NCBI GenBank assembly: GCA_945897465.1
Contig: CAMDFK010000005.1
Location: 91,848-155,818 of the forward strand
Length of the DNA: 63,971 nucleotides
Reading direction: 5' to 3'
DNA from: Limnohabitans sp. Rim8
GTDB taxonomy: Bacteria > Pseudomonadota > Gammaproteobacteria > Burkholderiales > Burkholderiaceae_C
Shown here: in pieces, positions 42,567 through 52,508 of the stretch
How positions within the stretch are numbered: position 1 is the stretch's first letter
Layout: every line of letters begins with the position of its first letter
Notes under the pieces: model-generated
What the model saw: the letters and a program-made list of their open reading frames with translations, nothing else
The model's database searches: none
What the model was told of the DNA's origin: nothing
Position numbers and translations under genes: made by a program

Positions 42567-43883
42567 ATGAACACGATTGAACTGGCGCTGTGGTCTTTCC
42601 CGGTTTTGTTGCTGCTGATTTTTGTGCGCATCCCCATCGGCTTGTCGATGATGTTGTGTGGCCTGGGCGGGGCTTACCTGATTTTTGGGAGCGTCACGCC
42701 CATCATCAACCAGCTCAAGCAAGTGACTTACAGCACCTTTTCCAGCTACTCGCTGTCGGTCATTCCGCTGTTTTTGCTGATGGGCCAGTTTGCCGCTTTG
42801 GGCGGTTTGTCCAAAGCCTTGTTCAAGGCCGCCGAGGTGTGGATCGGTCACCGCAAAGGCGGTGTGGCCATGGCGGCGGTGGGCGCATGTGCGGGCTTTG
42901 GCGCGATTTGCGGCTCCTCGCTGGCCACGGCGGCCACCATGGGCCAGGTGGCGCTGCCCGAACTCAAAAGGGCCGGTTATGCGGGCGGCATCTCGACCGC
43001 CTGCCTGGCCGCAGGCGGCACACTGGGCATCCTGATTCCGCCTTCGGTGGTGCTGGTCATCTACGCCATCTTGACCGAACAAAACATTGCCAAGTTATTT
43101 TTGGCCGCTTTCATTCCTGGGATTTTGGCGGCGTTGGGTTATGTGATCGTGATCGCCATTTATGCCCGACTGCGTCCGCAAGACATGGGCACGCTCCCCC
43201 CCGCGCCCATGAAAGAACGCCTGCAAGCCACCGCACGCGTGTGGCCTGTGGTGCTGATTTTCTTGCTGGTGGTGGGCGGCATTTATGGTGGCATTTTCAC
43301 GCCCACCGAAGGCGCGGCTGTCGGCGCGTTTGGCACCGGCATTGCGGCCTGGCTCAATGGCGGCCTGAACCGCAAAACGCTGGGGGGTGCTTTGCTGGGC
43401 ACCGCCGTGGCCACGGCCATGATCTTCATGATCGTTCTGGGGGCTGGCGTGTACAACACCTTTTTGGCTTTGTCGCAATTGCCGCAAGAGACCGCAGCGG
43501 CTGTGGCCTCATGGGGCTTGAGCCCCTTGCTGGTGCTGACGGCGATTTTGGTGCTGTATGTGATTTTGGGTTGCTTCATGGACTCGCTGTCCATGATCTT
43601 GCTGACCATTCCGGTGTTTTTCCCAATCGTCTCGGCCCTGGACTTTGGCCTGCCCCCCGACGAGCTGGCCATTTGGTTCGGTATCTTGGTGTTGATCGTG
43701 GTGGAGGTGGGTTTGATCACGCCTCCGGTCGGCATGAACCTCTTTGTCATCAACTCGCTCGCACGCGACACGCCCATCACCCAGACTTACCGCGCCATCA
43801 TGCCTTTTGTGCTGAGCGATCTTTTGCGCACCGCTTTGCTGGTGGCCTTTCCGTCCATCACTTTGTTTGTGTTGCGGTTTTGA
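42567..43883 (+). CDS. dctM: TRAP transporter large permease DctM
   Basis: The 438-residue permease has about twelve membrane segments and the standard DctM motifs: GFGAICGSSLATAATMGQVA near 110, AAGGTLGILIPPSVVLVIYA near 150 and LGCFMDSLSMILLTIPVFFP near 335. The last block, VEVGLITPPVGMNLFVI, precedes the final segment. It carries the ion-coupled import step of the DctPQM system. A ribosome-binding AGGAG precedes the ATG. The C-terminal end is followed by the convergent VapBC-like pair. Confidence 0.92.
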   Translation: MNTIELALWSFPVLLLLIFVRIPIGLSMMLCGLGGAYLIFGSVTPIINQLKQVTYSTFSSYSLSVIPLFLLMGQFAALGGLSKALFKAAEVWIGHRKGGVAMAAVGACAGFGAICGSSLATAATMGQVALPELKRAGYAGGISTACLAAGGTLGILIPPSVVLVIYAILTEQNIAKLFLAAFIPGILAALGYVIVIAIYARLRPQDMGTLPPAPMKERLQATARVWPVVLIFLLVVGGIYGGIFTPTEGAAVGAFGTGIAAWLNGGLNRKTLGGALLGTAVATAMIFMIVLGAGVYNTFLALSQLPQETAAAVASWGLSPLLVLTAILVLYVILGCFMDSLSMILLTIPVFFPIVSALDFGLPPDELAIWFGILVLIVVEVGLITPPVGMNLFVINSLARDTPITQTYRAIMPFVLSDLLRTALLVAFPSITLFVLRF

Positions 43884-43957
43884 GAGTCAGCAACCATAAG
43901 ATTTTCAATGCGCCGTCCCTTGTCATCTGCGGCAAGCAACAACCAAAGGCCCCGCCT

Positions 43958-44356
43958 TCAAACGCTGGACTTCACCGCAAACAGCTGCATCCAGGCATCA
44001 CGCGGGCTCAGGATTTTCATCAGCCCCTGGTTGCCCCAAGTCAGCACACGTTTATCCCCAGTGACGAACACCTCTGCGCCGGCCAGGCTGGCCGCTCTGA
44101 CCAACCTGAGGTCGTTGTCATCCGCAGGCTCGTCCAGGTCTGGCACGCAGGTGGCCTCTGCCCAGATGGCGTCAAACAGCGCTTGCGAATGAGGCAACTG
44201 CGGGAATTTGCGCACCAACACTTCATGGGCCTCTGCCTGCACCAGCGCGGTCGTCAAGAGCCAGGCGCGCTGATGGCATTCAACCAAGATCGCTTCACAC
44301 AGGCCTGCAAACACCGTGGCCGACAGCCAAACGTTGGTGTCGAGAAAAACCTTCAC
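43958..44356 (-). CDS. PIN-domain toxin (VapC-like)
   Basis: The 132-residue protein is one PIN domain. MKVFLDTNVWLSATVFAGLC carries the first acidic residue, VQAEAHEVLVRKFPQL the middle ones, and DEPADDNDLRLVRAASLAGA and VFVTGDKRVL the later acidic residues of the metal site. Such proteins are ribonucleases, commonly toxins. Its ATG overlaps the stop of the upstream ribbon-helix-helix gene, the usual toxin-antitoxin layout. It is convergent with dctM. Confidence 0.82.
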   Translation of the reverse strand: MKVFLDTNVWLSATVFAGLCEAILVECHQRAWLLTTALVQAEAHEVLVRKFPQLPHSQALFDAIWAEATCVPDLDEPADDNDLRLVRAASLAGAEVFVTGDKRVLTWGNQGLMKILSPRDAWMQLFAVKSSV

Positions 44357-44580
44357 AATACATCCTGCAAGATGTCGTCCTCAGTCAGCCACCCTGCCTG
44401 GCGTGCTGCGCCCCCCAATTCAGAATGGGCCGTCTGCAAGGCCTGACGCAACCTGTAAGCGCGCAAGGACTGGGCCAACAAATCACGCACCACCTCGCTT
44501 TTTGTCTTGCCTGTCAGCTTGCAGGCCAGTTGCAAATCGCGGTCCTCGCGATCGGTCAAACGCACAGTCAATGTACCCAT
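44353..44580 (-). CDS. Ribbon-helix-helix antitoxin (CopG/VapB-like)
   Basis: The 75-residue protein starts with TLTVRLTDREDRDLQLACKL and KSEVVRDLLAQSLRAY, the beta strand and two helices of ribbon-helix-helix DNA-binding proteins. The C-terminal 30 residues would bind the toxin (WLTEDDILQDVL). It is transcribed before the PIN gene with a four-base overlap. It should neutralise that toxin and repress the pair's promoter. Confidence 0.8.
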   Translation of the reverse strand: MGTLTVRLTDREDRDLQLACKLTGKTKSEVVRDLLAQSLRAYRLRQALQTAHSELGGAARQAGWLTEDDILQDVL

Positions 44581-44694
44581 GTCTTACCTTTCTGCGATCA
44601 AGCCACAACATGCCTGGCCGCGTATGGCATCGTAATACAGTCTCTACGCAACCGCAATGAGGCCTTGGCGCTGCGCGCTCAATCGCGCGTCAAC

Positions 44695-46965
44695 TCAGAT
44701 TTTGGCCAAATGTCGCTTGGCCAAATCCACATACCAATCCAGGCACCCCGGATTGGCCATGGCGTCTTTGTTGACCACCTTTTCCAGTGGCTGGCCCAGC
44801 ATCAGCTTCTTGATCGGTAATTCCTGCTTTTTGCCCGACAGGGTGCGCGGGATCTCGGTCACCTGGAAAATCTCGTTGGGGATGAACCGCGGGCTGAGTG
44901 CCACTTTGATGGCGTTGTTGAGCTTGGCCTTGAGCGCGTCATCCAGCGTGGTGCCCGGGCGCAGCACCACAAACAGCGGCATGTAGCTTTCTTTGCCCAG
45001 GTACTCCAAGTCCACCACCATCGAGTCCATGACTTCGGGCAGGGCCTCCACCGCGCTGTACAACTCGCTGGTGCCCATGCGCAGGCCGTAGCGGTTGATG
45101 GTGGCATCGCTGCGGCCAAAAATCACACAGCCTTCGCCCCGACCACTGGCGTCGCCAATGCGCAGCCAGTCGCCGTGGCGCCACACACCGCCCATGCTGG
45201 CCGGGCCGTCGCCGCCGCCAGGCTTTCGGCCATGGCCTGCGGGGTACATCTCGAAGTAGCTGGCCAGGTAGCGGGCATTGTCCTTGTCGTTCCAGAAATA
45301 CAGCGGCATGGACGGAATGGGCTGGGTGCAGACCAGTTCGCCCACCTCACCAATCACCGGCTCACCCGCTTCGTTCCAGGCCTCGACCGCGCAGCCGAGT
45401 TCGCGGCACTGCATGACGCCCGCCTCTTGCGGCAGCTCACGGTGGCCGCCCACAAAGGCCCCCGCAAAGTCGGTGCCGCCCGAGATGTTGCACCACCAGA
45501 TGGGGTCTTGACTGACCAAAGCCTCGTCATCGCGAGGCACGAAGCGATCCATGGATTGCCGCGCTTCGCTCGCAATGACGGTTGTGTCGCGCGACATGCC
45601 AGCACCAACGCTCGCAATGGCGGTTGCGTCGCGCGACATGCCAGCACCAGCGCTCGCATTGAGCTGGCCGCGTTGCTCCAGCCGAACCTTTTGAAACTGC
45701 TCCACGCCCCAAGTTTGTGTGTCGGCCGACAGGGGCGAACCCGTGGTTCCCAAAGCCCGCACCCGCGTCAAGTCGCCGCAGCGGGAAATGTCCAAACCCG
45801 CTTTGTGACAATTGGCAAAGTAGGCTGCGCCAGCGCCAAAAAACGTGACCTTTTCCTGCGCCGCCATGCGCCACAGAATGCCCCAGTCGGGGTTCTCTTT
45901 GCTGCCCCCGGGGTTGCCGTCATAAATCACGCAGGTCACGCCGTTGAGCAAGCCCGCGACTTGTGCGTTCCACATCACCCAGCCGGTGGAGCTGTACCAA
46001 TGAAAGCGCTCGCCCCAGCTGTTGGGCTGGTAGCTGCAGCCGATGTCGTTGTGCAAAATCTTGTTGGCCAAGGCCACGATCACCGTGCCGCCATGGCCGT
46101 GGACGATGGGCTTGGGCAGGCCGGTGGTACCGCTCGAGTACACAATCCACAGCGGGTGGTCAAAGGGCAGCCACATCGGCTCAAAGGCCTGCACTTCGGC
46201 GTCATCCCGCGCGGTGATGGCCGACATTTGCACGCTGCTGCCCACATCACAGTTGGTCAGGTCCAAGGTGCCCAGGTTGTCGTGAATGATGACGTGCTGC
46301 ACGCTGGGCAAAGCATCGCGCAGTTCCTGCACCACACCCATGCGGTCAAAGTCGCGTCCGCCGTAGCTCACACCGTCCACCGCGATCAGCACCTTGGGTT
46401 CGATCTGTTTGAAACGGTCGAGCACGGCGTTGGTGCCCATGTCGGGCGCACAAATGCTCCACACACCGCCCACGCTGGCCGTGGCCAAAAACGCCACCAT
46501 CGCCTCGGGGATGTTGGGCAGATACGCCGCCACGCGGTCACCCGGCTGCACACCTTGGGCCTGCAAGTGCAGCGCCATGGCCGCGACCTGGAGGCGCAGC
46601 TCGGGCCAAGTCATCTCACGGCGCAGGCCTTTTTCGTTGTGGCTGATGACGGCCAAAAACCCTGCGTCATGCGCGGGCTGCACATGGCGCAGCACTTGGT
46701 GGGCGTAGTTGGTTTGGGCACCCGGGAACCACTTGGCACCGGGCATGACGTTGTTCGCCAAGACGGCCGTGTGCGGCGTGGGCGACTGGAAGTCGAAGTA
46801 ATCCCAGATGCTTTGCCAAAAAGTGTCCAGCTCGGTCACCGACCAACGCCACAGGTCGTTGTAGGTGGCAAAGCTCAGGCCACGCTTGTCGCGCAGCCAG
46901 TTTTGGTAGAGCCGAATTTGGGGCAGGTAGGGGGCCGAATCGGAGGATTTTGTCGCGGTGTTCAT
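44695..46965 (-). CDS. Acetoacetyl-CoA synthetase with in-frame repeat insertion
   Basis: The 756-residue protein belongs to the acetoacetyl-CoA/acetyl-CoA synthetase family. It has the adenylation loop YSSGTTGLPKPIVHGHGG, CNISGGTDFAGAF and the hinge-region GVWRHGDWLRIGDASGRGE. Acetoacetyl-CoA synthetases are usually about 650 residues, so this one is long. Residues about 435-480 come from repeats inserted in frame (45525-45660), between a conserved helix (EQFQKVRLEQ) and the ISGGTD strand. It activates acetoacetate or a similar acid with ATP and CoA. Start 46965 is preferred; 46989 is an alternative ATG. The insertion may be a tolerated surface loop or may impair the enzyme. Confidence 0.88.
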   Translation of the reverse strand: MNTATKSSDSAPYLPQIRLYQNWLRDKRGLSFATYNDLWRWSVTELDTFWQSIWDYFDFQSPTPHTAVLANNVMPGAKWFPGAQTNYAHQVLRHVQPAHDAGFLAVISHNEKGLRREMTWPELRLQVAAMALHLQAQGVQPGDRVAAYLPNIPEAMVAFLATASVGGVWSICAPDMGTNAVLDRFKQIEPKVLIAVDGVSYGGRDFDRMGVVQELRDALPSVQHVIIHDNLGTLDLTNCDVGSSVQMSAITARDDAEVQAFEPMWLPFDHPLWIVYSSGTTGLPKPIVHGHGGTVIVALANKILHNDIGCSYQPNSWGERFHWYSSTGWVMWNAQVAGLLNGVTCVIYDGNPGGSKENPDWGILWRMAAQEKVTFFGAGAAYFANCHKAGLDISRCGDLTRVRALGTTGSPLSADTQTWGVEQFQKVRLEQRGQLNASAGAGMSRDATAIASVGAGMSRDTTVIASEARQSMDRFVPRDDEALVSQDPIWWCNISGGTDFAGAFVGGHRELPQEAGVMQCRELGCAVEAWNEAGEPVIGEVGELVCTQPIPSMPLYFWNDKDNARYLASYFEMYPAGHGRKPGGGDGPASMGGVWRHGDWLRIGDASGRGEGCVIFGRSDATINRYGLRMGTSELYSAVEALPEVMDSMVVDLEYLGKESYMPLFVVLRPGTTLDDALKAKLNNAIKVALSPRFIPNEIFQVTEIPRTLSGKKQELPIKKLMLGQPLEKVVNKDAMANPGCLDWYVDLAKRHLAKI
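45525..45580. repeat. Palindromic repeat inside the acetoacetyl-CoA synthetase gene
   Basis: The end arms CGTCATCGCGAG and CTCGCAATGACG pair with one mismatch, and inner arms GAAGCG and CGCTTC extend the hairpin. Sequences like this (gaagcgatcc ... cgcttcgctcgcaatgacg) occur as dispersed palindromic elements in many proteobacterial genomes, usually between genes. Here it is translated in frame as part of the enzyme. Confidence 0.75.
45567..45650. repeat. Two tandem 42-bp repeats within the coding sequence
   Basis: Two consecutive 42-base units (45567-45608 and 45609-45650) are nearly identical (39 of 42 bases), and a partial third begins at 45651. Because 42 is a multiple of three, each unit encodes 14 residues (GAGMSRDTTVIAS and GAGMSRDATAIAS) without breaking the frame. 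They overlap the right arm of the palindrome at 45525-45580. Confidence 0.85.
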
Positions 46966-47049
46966 GCGTTGCAGCGTATCAGCGGCCATACCCCGCTGTC
47001 ACGCGCATCAACCCTGAAACATGCGCCTAGGTGACAGGCCGGGCTGCTT

Positions 47050-47391
47050 TCAGCCGGGCACCGTTTCGCAGCGGCCCTGGCCCGTGGCAAGACCCCGAAA
47101 ATCGCTTTGCCACTGACGGGTGACCAGGTCAATCTGAATGCGCTCGTTATCGAGCGCCGTCATCACGCCTTGGGGAATGGTTGAAAACCCATGGGGCTGC
47201 ACGCCATCGATGTGCAAACTGCGGATGGCTTTTGGGTCCCAATCGATGCGCACCTCGCGCACCCAGGTGCTGCGCTGCGGCAGGTAGGTCACCGCACAAC
47301 TGAGCACCACCGAAGCAGGCGCCGCCACGGCGGATCCCAGCACAGCCAGGCTCAGCGCCACCCATCTCCAAGCGAGAATCGGCCAGCACAC
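47050..47391 (-). CDS. Secreted hypothetical protein, about 113 residues
   Basis: The chosen GTG start at 47391 lies just after the PduO stop and gives a signal peptide with hydrophobic core ILAWRWVALSLAVLGSAVAA. The mature part is beta-rich, with RSTWVREVRIDWDPKAIRSL, VMTALDNERIQIDLVTRQWQ and two Cys that could form a disulfide. An ATG at 47442 would overlap pduO by 47 bases. I do not recognise the family. It may be a small periplasmic protein cotranscribed with the adenosyltransferase. Confidence 0.55.
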   Translation of the reverse strand: MCWPILAWRWVALSLAVLGSAVAAPASVVLSCAVTYLPQRSTWVREVRIDWDPKAIRSLHIDGVQPHGFSTIPQGVMTALDNERIQIDLVTRQWQSDFRGLATGQGRCETVPG

Positions 47392-47395
47392 AACT

Positions 47396-47962
47396 TCAGG
47401 CCGCCGTGTCTTTGGCCATGCGCTGGCTTTTCCAGTACACATCGTCTCCGCCGTTCATGCGGTTGAGCACGCGGGCCAGCACAAACATCAGGTCGGACAG
47501 GCGGTTGAGGTATTGGCGCGGGGTTTCGTTGATGGCCTCTTCGTTGCCCAAGGCCACACAAGCGCGTTCGGCGCGGCGGGCCACGGTGCGGCACACATGC
47601 GCTTGCGAGGCGCCACGGGTTCCCGCAGGCAGGATGAACTCTTCGAGCTTGGGCAACTGGGCGTTGTACTTTTCGAGGGCCTCATCGAGCGCCGCCACGG
47701 CCTCCACTTTCAGCAACTCAAAGCCAGGGATCGACAACTCGCCGCCCAGGTTGAACAGCTGGTGCTGCACCTCGACCAGCACCTCGCGCACGTCTGCGGC
47801 CATGTCTTCGCAGAGCAACACACCAATGTTGGAGTTCAGCTCGTCCACCTCGCCCATGGCGTGCACGCGCAGGCTGTTTTTGGACACGCGCTGGTTGTTG
47901 CCAAGACCGGTGGTGCCGTTGTCCCCGGTGCGGGTGGCGATTTGTGTGAGTCGATTGCCCAT
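47396..47962 (-). CDS. pduO: Cob(I)alamin adenosyltransferase, PduO type
   Basis: The 188-residue protein begins GNRLTQIATRTGDNGTTGLG, the ATP-binding motif of PduO-type ATP:cob(I)alamin adenosyltransferases. Later blocks VHAMGEVDELNSNIGVLL and CRTVARRAERACVAL, and the ending YLNRLSDLMFVLARVLNR, line the active site. It makes adenosylcobalamin from reduced corrinoid. A user such as methylmalonyl-CoA mutase is not in the window, although propionyl-CoA production through AcuI would create a need for it. The gene is divergent from the D-lactate dehydrogenase-like gene. Confidence 0.92.
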   Translation of the reverse strand: MGNRLTQIATRTGDNGTTGLGNNQRVSKNSLRVHAMGEVDELNSNIGVLLCEDMAADVREVLVEVQHQLFNLGGELSIPGFELLKVEAVAALDEALEKYNAQLPKLEEFILPAGTRGASQAHVCRTVARRAERACVALGNEEAINETPRQYLNRLSDLMFVLARVLNRMNGGDDVYWKSQRMAKDTAA

Positions 47963-48047
47963 GTGTATTTGCTCTCTATTTTTGTTCGATCAAAGGTGCA
48001 AAGAATGCAGAATTCAGCCAAATTCAGGCGCCTGCAAAAAGTGACGA

Positions 48048-48080
48048 TTGTCAGGCAAGTCCCCTTGGCTTGTCTGACAA
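48048..48080. promoter_or_regulatory. Pair of GntR/LldR-like operators before the FAD-linked oxidase
   Basis: TTGTCAGGCAA (48048-48058) and TTGTCTGACAA (48070-48080) both fit the T-N-G-T-C ... A-C-N-A type bound by FCD GntR regulators (the first with one mismatch). They also make a larger inverted repeat with each other (TTGTCAGGCAAG against CTTGTCTGACAA). They lie about 85-115 bases before the flavoprotein start. No such regulator is encoded in the window. Confidence 0.5.
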
Positions 48081-48163
48081 AGGACAGCAAGGCCATTGTT
48101 TGCGGCGTAAACTGATGTCTGATACGACTGGCGAAACTTGATCCGCCACCCTTGGAGACCACC

Positions 48164-49591
48164 ATGAACGCCCCCACCCCCGCCGCCCACTTGGCTCCCG
48201 AAATCGCACAACGTGCTGTGCCCGAAGCCTTTTTGGCGGCGCTGAAAGCCCGCTTTGGCGGCAACTGCTCGACCGCGCTGGTGGTGCGCGAGCAGCACGG
48301 CCGCGACGAGTCTGCCTTCACCCATGTGCCGCCCCCCGCCGCCGTGGTGTTTGCCGAAAACACGCAAGATGTGGCCGATGCCGTGAAGCTGTGCGCCGAG
48401 CACAAAGTGCCCGTGATTCCGTTTGGCGTAGGCTCCTCGCTCGAAGGCCATTTGCTGGCGGTGCAAGGCGGCATCAGCATTGACCTGACACGCATGAACA
48501 AGGTGCTGGCCATCAACGCCGAGGACCTGACGGTCACGGTGCAGCCGGGTGTGACACGCAAGCAGCTCAACGAAGAAATCAAGTCAACCGGCTTGTTCTT
48601 CCCGATCGACCCGGGCGCGGACGCGACCATTGGCGGCATGAGCGCCACCCGCGCCAGCGGCACCAACGCCGTGCGCTACGGCACCATGCGCGAGAACGTG
48701 CTGGCGATGGAAGTGGTCACCTCTTCAGGCGACATCATCCGCACCGGCACCCGCGCCAAAAAGTCGAGTGCCGGTTACGACCTGACGCGCCTGATGGTGG
48801 GCAGCGAAGGCACACTGGGCGTGATCACCGAAGTCACCGTCCGCCTGTACCCTTTGCCCGAAGCCATCTCGGCCGCAATATGCTCCTTCCCCAGCATCGA
48901 GGCGGCGGTGCACACCGTCATCCAGACCATCCAGCTGGGGGTGCCCATCGCGCGGGTGGAATTGCTGGACCACAACAGCATTCGCATGGTCAATGCCTAC
49001 GCCAAGCTGGGCTTGCGCGAAGAGCCCATGCTGCTGATGGAGTTCCACGGCTCACCTGCTGGCGTCAAGGAACAAGCCGAGACGGTGCAAGAGATCGCCA
49101 GCGAATTTGGCGGCAATTCATTTGAATGGGCCACCACGCCCGAAGAACGCACCCGCCTGTGGACCGCACGGCACAACGCTTACTTTGCGGCCATCCAGAG
49201 CAAACCCGGTTGCCGCGCCATCAGCACCGACACCTGCGTGCCCATCAGCCGCCTGGCCGATTGCCTGCTCGACTCCATCACCGAAACCGATGCCAGCGGC
49301 ATCCCCTATTTTTTGGTGGGCCACGTGGGCGACGGCAATTTCCACTTCGGCTATCTGATCGACCCGAACAACCCCCAAGAATGCGAAACCGCCGAAGCTT
49401 TAAATCAGCAATTGGTCAGCCGCGCCCTGCGCCTGGGCGGCACCTGCACCGGCGAGCACGGCATTGGCCTGCACAAGATGGACTTCTTGCGCACCGAAAC
49501 CGGCGAAGGCGCGGTGGACATGATGCGCACCATCAAGCGGGCGCTGGACCCGCACAACATCATGAATCCAGGGAAGATTTTTTCAATGTGA
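48164..49591 (+). CDS. FAD-linked oxidase, D-lactate dehydrogenase / glycolate oxidase GlcD type
   Basis: The 475-residue protein has a VAO-type FAD domain (VIPFGVGSSLEGHLLAVQGG near 85, IDPGADATIGGMSATRASG near 145). The C-terminal FAD-oxidase half contains VGHVGDGNFHFGYLID and GGTCTGEHGIGLHKMDFLR, which hold the His residues of the active site. It oxidises a 2-hydroxy acid, most likely D-lactate, glycolate or D-2-hydroxyglutarate. GGAG lies before the ATG at 48164; a TTG at 48152 is rejected. The last nine bases overlap the convergent benE gene. Operator-like sites lie upstream at 48048-48080. Confidence 0.9.
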   Translation: MNAPTPAAHLAPEIAQRAVPEAFLAALKARFGGNCSTALVVREQHGRDESAFTHVPPPAAVVFAENTQDVADAVKLCAEHKVPVIPFGVGSSLEGHLLAVQGGISIDLTRMNKVLAINAEDLTVTVQPGVTRKQLNEEIKSTGLFFPIDPGADATIGGMSATRASGTNAVRYGTMRENVLAMEVVTSSGDIIRTGTRAKKSSAGYDLTRLMVGSEGTLGVITEVTVRLYPLPEAISAAICSFPSIEAAVHTVIQTIQLGVPIARVELLDHNSIRMVNAYAKLGLREEPMLLMEFHGSPAGVKEQAETVQEIASEFGGNSFEWATTPEERTRLWTARHNAYFAAIQSKPGCRAISTDTCVPISRLADCLLDSITETDASGIPYFLVGHVGDGNFHFGYLIDPNNPQECETAEALNQQLVSRALRLGGTCTGEHGIGLHKMDFLRTETGEGAVDMMRTIKRALDPHNIMNPGKIFSM

Positions 49592-50754
49592 AGCCGTTTG
49601 GCGCCGCGTCCACAGCCACTGCGCCAGACCACCCACCACCACACCCCAAAAGGCCGAGCCCACCCCGGCCAGCGTCACGCCCGACAGGGTCACCAAAAAG
49701 GTCAGCACTGCGGCCTCGCGGTGCTGCTCGTCCTTGACCGCGGCCGTCAGCCCCGCCGTCATCGTGCCCAACAGGGCCAAACCCGCCACCGCCAAGACCA
49801 AGGCGCGGGGAAACGCCCCCATGAGGCTGACAATGGTGCCTGCGGCCAAGCCCAGGGCGATGTACAGCAACCCCGCAAAAACCGATGCGGTGTAACGGCG
49901 GGCCGGGTCGGGGTGGGCTTCTTTGCCCATACAAATGGCCGCGGTAATCGCCGCCAGGTTCAGGGCATAGCCCCCAAAAGGCGCCAACAAGAAACTGGCC
50001 AGACCGGTCGCACCCACCACCGGGGACACCGGGGTGTTGTAACCCGATGCGCGTTGCGCGGCCACTCCCGGCAAATTCTGAGAAGCCATGGTCACCACAA
50101 AAAGCGGCAAGGCCACACTGACCATGGCCACCCAACTCCAAGTGGGACTCACCCACACGGGCACACCCCAAGACCCGTCCACACTGGACAAATGCAGCTG
50201 GCCCTGTGCGGCGGCCACCGCCATGCCCACCATCAACACCACAGGCACCGACCAACGTGGCCACCAGCGGCGGCCCAGCAAATAGGCCAGCGTCATGCCG
50301 ATCACCAAGACGGGCGCCTGGGTAACCGCTCCCACCGCGTCCAAGGCAAAGCGTGCCAAGACCCCCGCCAACAAGGCGCTGGCCAGCGCCATGGGAATTT
50401 TGGACATGAGGCGTTCAAACCATCCGCTGTAGCCCGCCAGCATGATCAACAAGGCACACACCATGAACGCGCCCGTGGCCTCCGGCAAGGTCACGCCCTG
50501 ACTCACCGCCAAGACAGCAGCGCCCGGTGTTGACCAGGCCGTCAGCACCGGCTGCCGGTACCACAGGCTCAGCCCCAAGCTGCTCAGGCCCATGCCCAAA
50601 CCCAAGGCCCACATCCAGGACACCGTTTGCGCCGGGTTGGCGCCCAAGGCCTGCGCGGCCGAAAAAACAATCGCGGCCGAACTCGTGAACCCCACCAGCA
50701 CCGCCACGAACCCGGCCACCAACGTTGATGCCGAGAAATCACGCCAAACGGGCG

Positions 50755-50758
<4 letters not shown>
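49583..50758 (-). CDS. benE: BenE family benzoate/proton symporter
   Basis: The 391-residue membrane protein has about eleven or twelve segments and the BenE hallmark blocks: TLVAGFVAVLVGFTSSAAIV near the start, AWSTPGAAVLAVSQGVTLPE near 75, VTMASQNLPGVAAQRASGYN near 230 and LAPFGGYALNLAAITAAICM near 265. It imports benzoate or a similar aromatic acid with protons. No benzoate-degradation genes are nearby. The ATG overlaps the stop of the upstream hybrid kinase gene by four bases, so it is transcribed together with it. Confidence 0.9.
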
Positions 50759-52503
<1,745 letters not shown>

Positions 52504-52508
52504 GGGTT

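Noticed and set aside
42590-44446. Open frame of 618 codons in another frame of dctM and across the VapBC pair
   Set aside because: It overlaps three supported genes and its product is Gly/His/Arg-rich with no motif.
45567-45650. Direct repeats considered as a CRISPR array
   Set aside because: The two units are contiguous without spacers, lie inside a coding frame, and no cas gene is near.
45175-47034. Open frame of 619 codons on the plus strand opposite acetoacetyl-CoA synthetase
   Set aside because: It is a mirror frame of a recognised enzyme with low-complexity His-rich composition.
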